A DNA stretch of 64,000 bases, taken from the NCBI GenBank assembly GCA_949317995.1, contig OX439036.1:85318420-85382419 (forward strand). Direction: 5' to 3'. This document shows positions 24,445 to 35,179 of the stretch, one piece after another. Every line of letters begins with the position of its first letter. Position 1 is the stretch's first letter. Under the pieces are notes generated by a model that was given only the letters and a program-made list of their open reading frames with translations, was not told where the DNA came from and did not search any database. Made by a program: the position numbers and the translations under genes. Source of the DNA: Acholoe squamosa. Taxonomy: Eukaryota; Annelida; Polychaeta; Phyllodocida; Polynoidae.

Positions 24445-27285
24445 ATTGAACAGTATAGGATGGGTTACTCGCTACAGTCCTATAGTGAAGGCCAACCCCC
24501 TCTACCCCCCCCCCTCCCCATGAAACTAGGTGACCTTGTGGTGTTCAGTATTGGGCCCTTTGTAGGATAAGGGAGTTTATGGAGCTGTCACTTGTCTTCA
24601 TGAAAGGGATACCAAATGAAATGAAGGGAACATCTAAACCAAAAAATCCTGCTAAATCCAAAAATGATGGTCTTTGATGCGAGAAATATTTTGAAAATGT
24701 ACAAAAATGATATTGAAAATGATTTGAAATCTTTAGATATTGAACATGTAAATTAGAGTTAATACCTCAATCCAGATACCTAAATATCTGCCTTTCTCTC
24801 AGTCAGACAAGTTCTGTGCCTGTGCATTGCTCTGCCTATCCCGCATCATATCAATTGTGTACCTATAACTCATCCTGCCTATCTCTTCAATCCAGCACAT
24901 CTACAGTTAAATCTGGTTATCTCTGAAAAAACTTATGATGCTTACCCCTCACCTTACCCTATCTTATTTGTTCCTTCTTTGCTTTAGTCTACCTATCCTC
25001 AATCTCCCTATCATTCATTTAACCTATCCCTCATGGTGATTATCCCTCAAACCCTCATGTTTAATTTGCACTGTTTTTCTGTCATATAAGCCTTTATTGG
25101 TTAACAGTACATTCCTTATCATGTCTACTATTTCAATTTTACCTATCCCTAATAATGCCCATCATAAAGCCTATCTATCCCTCATTGTGCCTATCCCCCA
25201 ACTTTGCACATCCCTCATATCTGACTTGCATATCTGTCCCTAGTACCCATTTTTTTTTTTTGTTTTTTTTTTTTACGTTTGCTCATCTTACAAGGTACTC
25301 TGTACCTATTCTCTGTACCTATATCACAAGCAACCTTCATTATGATGACTATTTCTTAGTCAACCTATCACCTAACATACTGGTTACAGTCCACCTTATT
25401 CATACATCTACCTATCATTCATGCTGCATATCTTTCAGTTTATGTATAATGATATGAATGGAGGATAGGCATATTGGGGGATAGGTATATTTCTCAAGGC
25501 ATAGACCTGGAGACAGGTGATAGAAATTGAACACAAGGTGAGATATGTATAGAGAGAGTGGGTTAGAAAACTGACTGAGCTGAGATGGTAAGAAAGCCAT
25601 ATGGAGAGCATGAGGGATAGGCATTCAAAAGGATTGGTAGCAAGAGGGATAGGTAGTATGAACAATATCCAGTTTGAGGGAGGCACAGAGAGTACTTTGT
25701 AAGATGAGAAAATGTTAAAAAAGAAAACATGGGTGTTAAAAAACTGATGTGCAAGTCAGATATGAGGGATATGCAAATTTGGGAGATAGGTGCAATGAAG
25801 GATAGGTAGGCTTTAGGATAGGCATCATTAACCTTTTTGTGCCCAGAATTATTTGAAGATTTTACATTATTTCACAATTGTATCACATTGTTGATAAGAA
25901 AATGTGTTGTTTTGATCTTCTCTTTTGATATGGGCTCTGCATTGTATTTTCTGAATAGTTATAACTCAATAATGACTTTCAGTCAAGGATGTGCCATTTC
26001 TGGTCAGGTCTGGTAACCATAGTTACCAAAACATTCCATTTGTTGTCATTTGTTAGTATTTGGTCTCTATTGGGCTATTTTTTTGTCCATATTCCCTGCA
26101 ATCCTGAGCCTTACAGCACATTCAAAGCTGATTCTCCCTGCATGTGTACTGCACTAAGGAAACATAATGTGTTAGTACCAATTGTTGCATGGCTTGTTTT
26201 TTTATGGATATAAACAGTTCTGGTAAAATCTAATTAGAGTTCGGAGAATTTGGTGCATAAGATCCAAGATCATTTTGGTATCATGTCAGATATTAGCTCC
26301 CTCTATAGAATCACATAACATAACAGCTCATTTTCAAGTTTTGACTTCCTGTGCTGGATATAGTAGAGATAGAGCAAAATGGATGGTTGTATCGTAATTG
26401 GGAGGTCAGGACCATTCTGAAGAGGGTCTAACTTTGCAGATAGGATCAGTAGAAGTTTGTGAATGACAATTTCTTTCAATATACATGCATTTAAGCCCAA
26501 AACCGCGCTTAAATGCGCGCTTGGGCATCTAAGGGTTAAGGATAGGTAGGATCAAAATAGTAGATATGATAAGCAATGTACTGTTAACCATTAGGGCCTA
26601 ACTAAAGAGATGAACAATACAGTTTAAACATGATGGTCTGAGGGATAGTCACCATGAGGGATAGGTAAAATGAATAATAGGCAGATTGAGGATAGGTAAA
26701 CTATGAGAAACTAGGAGCAGAGAAGATTAGGTAAAGTGAGGAGTAAGCTTTAGTATTTAGGCCTTTTTAGAGATTAAAGTCAAGATGCTTTGGATTCAAG
26801 GGATAGGCAGTATGAGTGATAGGTAGACTAAGGGATAGGCAGTATGTGAAATATGCAGAGTAATGCACAGTTAGAATACTTGTCAGATTGGAAGATAGGC
26901 AGACATTAGGATATGTGCATTGATGTACTAACTCTGGTTTACATGTTGTGTCTGTAAAGACTTTTCATGATTTTGAATATTATTTTTTACATCTTTAAAA
27001 CATTTTCTTCATCAAACCTCATTTTTGGGTACTTTTAGTCAATTTCTGAGAATCACCATCACAAAATACGGATTCAGCAGGATTTTTTGGTCTAGGTGGT
27101 TCCCTCTTCCCCTTCAGTATCACCCTGATAAAGGAATACCACAGGTCCATAAATCACCTAATCCTCTATAGAAATCAACAATCAAGACACAATGGCACCT
27201 AGTTTCATGGGGGGCAGAGGGGGGTGGCCTGTCACACGCTTCCCATAGACTATGCTCTCAGTGAGCCCTCCTATAGTATCTAAAC
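24445..27285. mobile_element. Foldback element, copy B (about 2.84 kb including a 704-bp insertion)
   Basis: Same family as 6370-8625: the left end CAGTATAGGA is at 24451, the C-rich block with ATGAAACTAGGTG is at about 24522, the axis is near 25440, and the mirrored right end CCTATAGTA lies near 27270. Arm order and most words match copy A. Removing the insertion leaves about 2.13 kb, close to copy A. It lies in intron 1, upstream of the lectin exon. Confidence 0.85.
25832..26535. mobile_element. Non-autonomous piggyBac-like insertion, 704 bp
   Basis: The insert is bracketed by TTAA at 25828-25831 and 26536-26539. Its ends are an imperfect inverted pair: CCTTTTTGTGCCCA on the left, and TGGGCATCTAAGGG on the right, whose inverse is CCCTTAGATGCCCA. 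TTAA duplication with CCC-starting ends is the piggyBac hallmark. Foldback copy A has no such DNA at the same place (CATTGCTAAGGATAGG), so it provides an empty site. No transposase frame, so it was mobilised in trans. A truncated relative of the left end seems present at about 28270. Confidence 0.8.
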
Positions 27286-29031
27286 TTCTCGCTGTTAGTG
27301 GGGGAATTCAGATAGGCTGCTTTCAGGTCGTGCTGCTTATCTCTATGAGCTGCTCGATGAGCAGTAGGATCAAGTGCCCTAGACCGTATATACAATGACT
27401 TCAGCCTGCAGCCATCAGGGGAACTCTCCATTATTTAGAAAGAGGTCAAAGCGCAGAGGTCATCCACAAGCATGATTGTTTGAATAGAAGAACAGGAATG
27501 GTTATTGCAATGGGAAATGTGGGCCCTTATGATTTTTGTTCCATCAGTCCATGTTACCCTGGAGGGAAAGGGTTTGGACGATGAGACTTTTAGAATGACT
27601 TAGAAAAAGAGGATCATTTAGCTCAGGCGAAAATATAAAAAGCTACCGCAGTGTTTCTTTTTCTCTACTTCTAAATACTAAAGGGTATGGGTATTGGTAC
27701 CAGCATCAGGTACACCCTTGTTTAGCAGGTGACACATAGCATCTAGTCATGGTCAAAAAAGGCTATGCGAGGTTCCTGGAATAAATAGGACCTTGCATAA
27801 ACAATCCTACCCACAGTTGAATTTTAATGGGTATCCAAAATATTTTCACAGACCCCTTGAGCTCCCTAGAAAATATCAAAATCAACTCAGTGTCATGTAT
27901 ACATACATTCATATGTAAAAGTGTATGATAATGTCAACTATAATTCACAGTAGAAAGTAGTGGAGCGTCAAAGGATCATGATGTTTCTGACAGTGATACG
28001 CATCTCAAAGGCCGTCAATCGCCAATAAGCATTGCCACTTATCAAAGAAGGTCCACATTTTTCCTGGGCCCGTTTCCTGTTGCATAGAAGCCCCCACCCG
28101 TCTGATGATCACGAAGTCCTATTTGAAAGCTAGCCTAGATCTAATATCCCACACAGTCTGGTTGCATCTTTGCCAATTACATCCTTTGATCCCTTCACTG
28201 AAATGTGAAAGGAAAGTTCCTGTGACGGTGCTCAAATCTATGACAGAAATGCCGTTGCATAGTTAGAGAAAAATCCCTTTCGTGCCCAGAATTATTTTGA
28301 GAAAGCTGATTTATTCAACAAACGTGACATAGTAGAGACTATTACCTATATCATGACCCGATCAAAGCGCTGATTCAAATGGTTACAAAGAGGACAGTAA
28401 AATAGCTTTCAGAAAATGTATTATGAAGCATAGGTTAGAGTGTTATGTGAGTCAGTAGGGAATAATGACAACACAGATGACAGATGTTGAAATGGATTGA
28501 AATGATTGGATTCCTATGAGAAAATCGCAGGAAAAATATTTTATCAATATTTTATTAATATTTTTGGTATTTTTAGCAATATTTTTGTGAATTTAGTGAA
28601 TTTTCTGTGTTTCCCATTATTTTCATGGCCAGGGCGCGCACCTTTAATGGATTTTAAGCCTATTTTCAATTCATTATTTTCTACAATAAGATCTATTAAT
28701 AATCATCAACCTAATGCACCATGACAAATTTGGTAGTATTGGAAAGCCCTCGATATTACGAATTTTCTGGTGTTGGAATCTGATGAATATGATGCATATC
28801 GTATTGCTCCTCACTATGAAATACTAGATCTATTTCCTCACCTGTATTCCTCAGGTAACAAGAGGTCTGGTAATACTGGGCATGTCAGTGATGCTAACAC
28901 AGTGCCCTTTCCGTTTGGCCACCAAGTATTACATGGACACAACCCCTACAGCCAATGACAGCATAACAACAACCTAACGACAGGCTCCTTCCGTGCTACC
29001 CCGTGTGCCAGGAGTGCCCCATAAAGATGAC

Positions 29032-29034
<3 letters not shown>
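27286..29034 (-). other. Intron 1, mostly unexplained
   Basis: At 28270-28296 the sequence CCCTTTCGTGCCCAGAATTA matches the left end of the piggyBac-like insertion. A GCGCGCACCTTTAATGG end near 28633 may be its other side, so a decayed copy of about 390 bp is possible. Otherwise nothing. Confidence 0.35.

Positions 29035-29095
<61 letters not shown>
29035..29095. repeat. (TA)n microsatellite, about 61 bp
   Basis: Pure alternating TA. Confidence 0.98.
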
Positions 29096-29098
<3 letters not shown>

Positions 29099-32000
29099 GC
29101 TGGTATTTAAACAATTTCCGAGAATTTAGCAACATTCCCACTGTGGTAATGACTACTGGCCAGTCGTCTCATCCAGAATCTCCAGATTGCAGAGTATGGC
29201 CGCACACACAAAAAAAACTTGTTTTATTCATAATACTAATGTTAGCTTCAATGTCTTCATATTCTATGTTTCTTGTTTCACTTCAGCTTCACTCAGTGTA
29301 CCTATACACGCTCTGTTTTGTGGTTATATTCCCACCCTTGACGATGTGGTGAAGCCATTAGAGGACCACCCGAAGGCTAAAACACCTAATTCATGAGGCG
29401 GTGATCCATTAGCTAGCGACTAAAAACATCACTAGTGCATGTGTGTTTGTGAGGGATGGGTGTACTGCTCACCAACGCTAAGAGCATCTCACCACGACTA
29501 TCTCAAGGGACCAAACTGAGCATGTCCAGGCACAGTTGGTCGTTTCTCTTGGAGGACCGGAAGTAGCGTCGCTCACTGATCAGCATAGGACAGTACCGTC
29601 TGTAAAGCAACAACTTGAGAGACATGTGACCCATCCACCCCTGCCTATAGCTCTTGTACCCATCCCTCCTCCCTGTCCATACAAAGAAGCCCTTGTCTCA
29701 AAGCCCCGCCCTGGCTGGAGCTAGGTCAGAGCTTTGAGGGGTTCACGGTACCTGCTCCCCGTGCATGGAGATCATCGGTGACATGAGGGATCGGGGTGCC
29801 CTCACCCCGAGCATGCCGTTTATGCCGCCAGGGCGCGCTTTGGTAGCCTGTGGCGGTTTATGCCAACCCAGGAGGCAGCTCTTACCCTGGCTTATCTGGT
29901 GGACACAGGTGGCCAGGGCAGCCAGGGGGCAGCCGCCGACAGCACCACCACTAAATCCTTGTCCACGCTGGCCGGCTGCTGAAGGGCTCTGGGGAGTAGG
30001 CAGGGTCCCCCATGGCCTCCTCAAGGGTTAGCAGCCGGCTTAGCCAGGTGTGCCGCAGGTGGGTGCTGGTGGAGATGGATGCCTGCAGGTAAGGGGATAA
30101 CCTGATGCATTTTTCCGATGTAGACCAACTGCAGTATGTGTGTGCCACCAGGCAGACGTCTTAAGGCGAAGCGAGCTATAGACGAACCACATATAATATA
30201 GATGTACTGAATTGGATCTAATCTGAGATCGCCATCTCCAAACATGGAAGGACCATTTCCTATCGATCTCCATGCAGAACAACACTAATTTGCTTGTCAA
30301 TGTGGCCCAGGTCCCTATAAACCTAGAAGGCATCACTAAAAACCGGTCTATATAGGAGTAAATGACATCCTGACCAGGAAGACCATAATTATTTGCTGTT
30401 ACTCACTCTGACATATTAGTGATATGGATCACCCCAATCATTTGTCTGGTAGGCCTACTGATGCTAGATAACAAGGAAAGTCGTATCCAGCTATTGTTTT
30501 CATATCTCAACCCTAAAGGTAGAAACACTCTCCAGAGAAAACATAATTAAAAAGGCTCTATGGATATAAAAGAGCACCTATCGTGTGCATATATATCAAA
30601 GCCACCGACTAGGTTACACCTGCAGGGTAAATAGGTGGACAAAAAGGTTTTCTCCAGTATCACACTGAGCATTGATATTGATTGGACAGATGTTAGTGAT
30701 CTAAATCCCAATACAATAGAGCAATGACCTAACGTGGATTCATACTTTGATGGATTAATGCCCACTTTTTGACGACACATGCATGCATGAATGGTAAAAT
30801 ATCCACATAATATTTATCTCTGTCTAATAGATATATCCCGGTTGCATACTGCTAATAAAGGTAGTATTAAAAGAAACTGTACAAAGTCCTAAACTTTCCT
30901 ATTTTCTAGGATGCAGACTGCAAAACGAGTGTGCCATGGATCTAAAAGAGGTTATCATGGTCTATACCCAAGAAACATGTGATCAATCTCTAGTTATAGT
31001 AGTATCTATCCTTTCCTCTCAAGTACCTTTACCATCGTGTATGTTGTTACCTCAGAAGGACAGGAACAGAGTGTTTTCCATGCCCTGGGTACCACTCAGC
31101 CTTAATGTAGATGCCTGGTCATGATCCCATCTACTCCATGACCCTCAAGTCGGCTCAACCCCTCTACCCACCTTGATGCAGATTACCTGAATGCGCCTTA
31201 AAGGATTAGCATATTATGTAAAAGCAGTGGAGAAAAAATGGTACAGCCCTCAAGGGAATCAAGAGGCAATGCATTAGAAGGCGGTATCTGGCTCTCCCGT
31301 AGAGGGTGGTTGAAGAGAACCCGTATAGGGTAGAGGCACCCTGAGTCGGACAGACACCTAAAGTCGAACACCTTTTGCATTGAATTTCATAATAGACATG
31401 AAAAATTCAGCTATCATTTGAATTAGACATGAAAACTCAGGTATCATAGTCTGTAACAAATGAGGGATACAATGTAAAACTCCTGTCATACATGGTTTTA
31501 CAACTGTACAAACCCAGGGTGTTTTTTTTATATTCTGAGGATGAAGAATAGTGAGTGAATAGAGATCCTGGTTTGATTTGTCAATTTTTCATGTCTTAAC
31601 CTCCATGCTTACAGGATTTCTATACATGTCACTGGCAATATACACATTTTTGCTAATAATTTGACTTGACAAACCTGAATACATCCCTCATGTTACAGTA
31701 TGGGAGTTATTCTTCTATGACCTTCAGATTACACCTACAGTCGAACACCAATTACACCCCACCTGGGACACAATTACATCATGATTTCAATACTTATATA
31801 ATGGAAATTTCATTATAAACAGAATCCTTTATAATAAACCTGTACTCCCAGATCTGAATAGTTGATCTGTGATTGGTTTACCTATTATCTAACACCTAAA
31901 CCTAATCATTACTCAGTCTGCCCATAGAAGTCATGTTCATCTGGGCCTGTAGACTGACCTGTTATAAGTATGCAAAATTAAACATCTAAGAGTATCCTGG

Positions 32001-32811
32001 AGAAGAGTATTGTATTAGCTTGGATTCCTTAGTGTTATATGCTATGTGCCTTTATAGATTATTTCAGATACAGTGACCCATTGTGTCTGTATCAATTAGA
32101 TAACATAGTGTCTGACTCTAGGGTCACATCTGGCATGAGCTGTCTGACTTGAGGTGCAATTTGATGTTTTGGAGACTAAATATGTACAGCCCATTTATTC
32201 ATATGTATTGGAGAGTTTCGTCAAAACCTCTTCAGGGATTTTGAGGGTAAAATATCATGTACCAACTGGTGAAATGGAAAGTAGAATTCAACACTTTTAA
32301 AGGTACAAAATCTGAGCACCAACTATTGCCACCTCCTGTGTGGTCAGGAGCGTCCGAAATGGGTGCCTCTACCCTAGAGGTCTCTATCACATATCATGGG
32401 GAGGGAGTTAAACCACCCTATTTCCCTAGTGTTCTGCAATGTTATGAATAGATGAACACACATTACGCCCATACTCTAGGCTAGGCTCTATTGGAATTAG
32501 AATTGCAGACGTTCCCCAGACGAGGTTCAAAATCCTCTCTATTAACGAATAGAGAAGAATAATTATCTTTAAACGCAAAATCCACTTTCTTACGCATGCT
32601 GCGGTTTACTTCGAGGAGACCATTGGAAACCATGTATGAATACCCTGACAAATCTGACAACCATGGAAGTGTGAGAGGGCATCCATTTGGCACTATGGCT
32701 GCACCAATGAGTGCCATTGAAGGATGATGTGATTAAAGGTAGACCTCCCCCTTCCCCCTCTCCGCCCCACCTCTTATCATCCCTTTCAACCCCTTAGGCC
32801 ACTCAATTGAA
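29096..32811 (-). other. Intron 1 with a GC-rich island
   Basis: The stretch 29740-30150 is distinctly GC-rich with open frames on both strands (see findings). A duplicated 28-30 bp unit around AGACATGAAAA lies at 31391-31447. Nothing else is recognised. Confidence 0.4.
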
Positions 32812-33064
32812 ATAACTTGGATTACGGATCCGCCACCGAGATTTTTGGTGGGTCTTTTCAAGATATTTGGTAAAAAAAATTGAAAAGAAGTTCTTAGTCA
32901 GCAACAATTCTCGACCTTTATTATGACCAAAAAGTGTATTTTGGGGGCAATCTAGGTGGATTTTTATTTTGGTCGCTGGGAAATTTTGATCCCAAAATCT
33001 TCTTCTTTTTTTTTACCTTTGGTCGCCCAAAATATCAGCTGAAAAATCCCCTAATCCAAGTTAT
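32812..33064. mobile_element. Small inverted-repeat element, 253 bp
   Basis: ATAACTTGGATTA at 32812 is exactly mirrored by TAATCCAAGTTAT at 33052-33064. The inside is T-rich with repeated TTTTGGTCGC/CCCAAAAT words. No coding capacity. It is probably a MITE of unknown family. Confidence 0.6.
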
Positions 33065-33948
33065 CATAATAACTTGGCCTTACATCCCTTAACAATAACA
33101 GATTACATTGTTTTGTATTTTGATAATCCATTGTTGTGAGCAAAACTCCTAATTTATTCCATCGGGCAAACTTCTCTCACGTGAATGGCTCGAGGAATCC
33201 TTGCTACATACAGGCCATCAATTGCTGCAAACAAAAGTGTTATTTCTTCAATGTTCAGAGAAGAATCACCTCACTATAGAACATAATAAATATGTGAGTG
33301 CGTCCAGGGCTGTTGTCCGACTGCTCCTGTGGTGCCTGTTACAGCGTTAAGGTGCCATGTCCCATTGACTGAGGTCCTGAATTTCAGATTCCCAGGAGGC
33401 AGCACACCATTAGCAGAAGGCTACTCGGTTCAGCCGCTTTCCCACCACTGACCGCCACAGTGGGAGAAAAAAAGGTCATCAGGGGATTTGAAGCATCATG
33501 TGATCGAGAGTGATGTATCATTCTTATTTTTTATTCTGCTCTGGGGGACTTCTTCCCTTTGTGAACATTTAAATTACGACATGATGTTGGCCATAATGAC
33601 AGGGCTTCTTTTTAAGAACTGTTTTACTGTGGTTTTGGTATTTATATGAAACCAACACAAGTTCAATTGTGCTGATGAGACTGTCGTTGGGAAATCAAGG
33701 CATTTATTGCCAACCTCCATCATAATGTTATTTCGGATCGATGTTAATGACTCTGTCTGTTCAGACCTCTGTGAGGGAGCTGAACATTAAAGCCAGGACC
33801 TAAGGTTTAGTGAGTTCCTTGTAGCCAATTTAGGCAGTTGTAAACTTCAATATCTAGTAACATACCTGCCGCTTTAATTGTAAAAGGCAAGACATCACCA
33901 TGGTAAAACATCGAATTCCGCTCGTGTAACTATGCAGTAAAATATAGA

Positions 33949-34475
33949 TCTAACCATTGACCCTGCCAGAGACGTCATCATGATAATCAGGACATGATGC
34001 CATAATTATGATATATCATCTGACCACAGACCCTGTCAGAGACGTCAGCATTTTAATCACACAGTATTATGATTGTGGCTTTACGGGATCTAACAATAGA
34101 CTCTGCTAGACATAATTATAATCATAATCACAAAATTATGTATATGAATCTAGGACATGACCATAGAATCATCACGATAATCAGAAAATAATGTATGTGT
34201 TGTTATAGTATATAACCATTGACTCTGCCAGAGACGTCATCATGATAATCAGGACATGATGCTATAGGGTCTTAACATTGACTCTGCAAGTGAGGTCGTA
34301 ATGTTCACACAATATTAACATAACAATGTCGCAGGATCTAATCATAGATCCTGCCAGAGACAGTGCTCATAAATCACACATTTCCCCATAGATCCTGCCA
34401 GGAACAATGTTCAGTAATCACACATTTCCTCATAGATCCTGCCAGAGACAGTACTCAGTAATCACACATTTCCCC
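33949..34475 (+). repeat. Degenerate tandem array with GACGTCA words
   Basis: CTGCCAGAGACGTCATCATG is identical at about 33964 and 34226, with weaker copies between (GTCAGAGACGTCAGCATTTT). It is followed by three units of about 43-45 bp beginning ATAGATCCTGCCAG at about 34350-34475. GACGTCA resembles half or full CRE sites. Confidence 0.75.
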
Positions 34476-35098
34476 TTCAGGTAAGGTTAAAGGAGAGCAG
34501 ATCAGTTCCAATACACGGCAGCAGCCAAACTCAATCTGTCCACTTAATGGGAACTGAGGATCTGTCCACAGCTATTATTGTTTATTTTCTTTCCTCAATC
34601 CCTGTTAAATGTCACGTTATTATTACTCGTAATCTTCCCTCTGTTATTGCTCATTTTAGTGAAGCAACAAAACAACGCTGATGAATGTCCTCCCCAATGG
34701 AACTAATCGAAGGGACGTTGAGATTTGTTTAATTTCCATGCTTTCTGGTGAGGCAATTAAAAGAGCCAGATTAAATGCGAAACAAGGGCCAATCCACTTA
34801 ATGTCATCCTGCATAATCAGGGCAATGATGAGCTAGCTCACAAAATGACATTTCCTTAATTGCAGTAATGCTGTTGTCCAAGTGTGCATTATTCTGAAGC
34901 GTGTCTATATTTTGGCCTAACGTTTAAATAGAATCGATTCACTGAAAATCTTCTTTCCATCTTTTTTTTTTCATCAATAACGGTTCAATTCATATTGTGC
35001 CTGAGATCTTACGCTGTGCTTACGCATACTCAAAAAATTGACAACCAGCGTTTCGCAATATTAAGCTAGACCTATGCTTATATAGTCGATAATATAAG

Positions 35099-35103
<5 letters not shown>
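34476..35103 (-). other. Intron 1, repeat-free stretch with homeodomain-like words
   Basis: Dense TAAT/ATTA words (TTAATTTCC, CAATTAAAAG, CTTAATTGCAG) and no repeats. It is a possible regulatory element; see findings. Confidence 0.25.

Positions 35104-35176
<73 letters not shown>
35104..35176. repeat. (TA)n microsatellite, about 73 bp
   Basis: Pure alternating TA. Confidence 0.98.
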
Positions 35177-35179
<3 letters not shown>

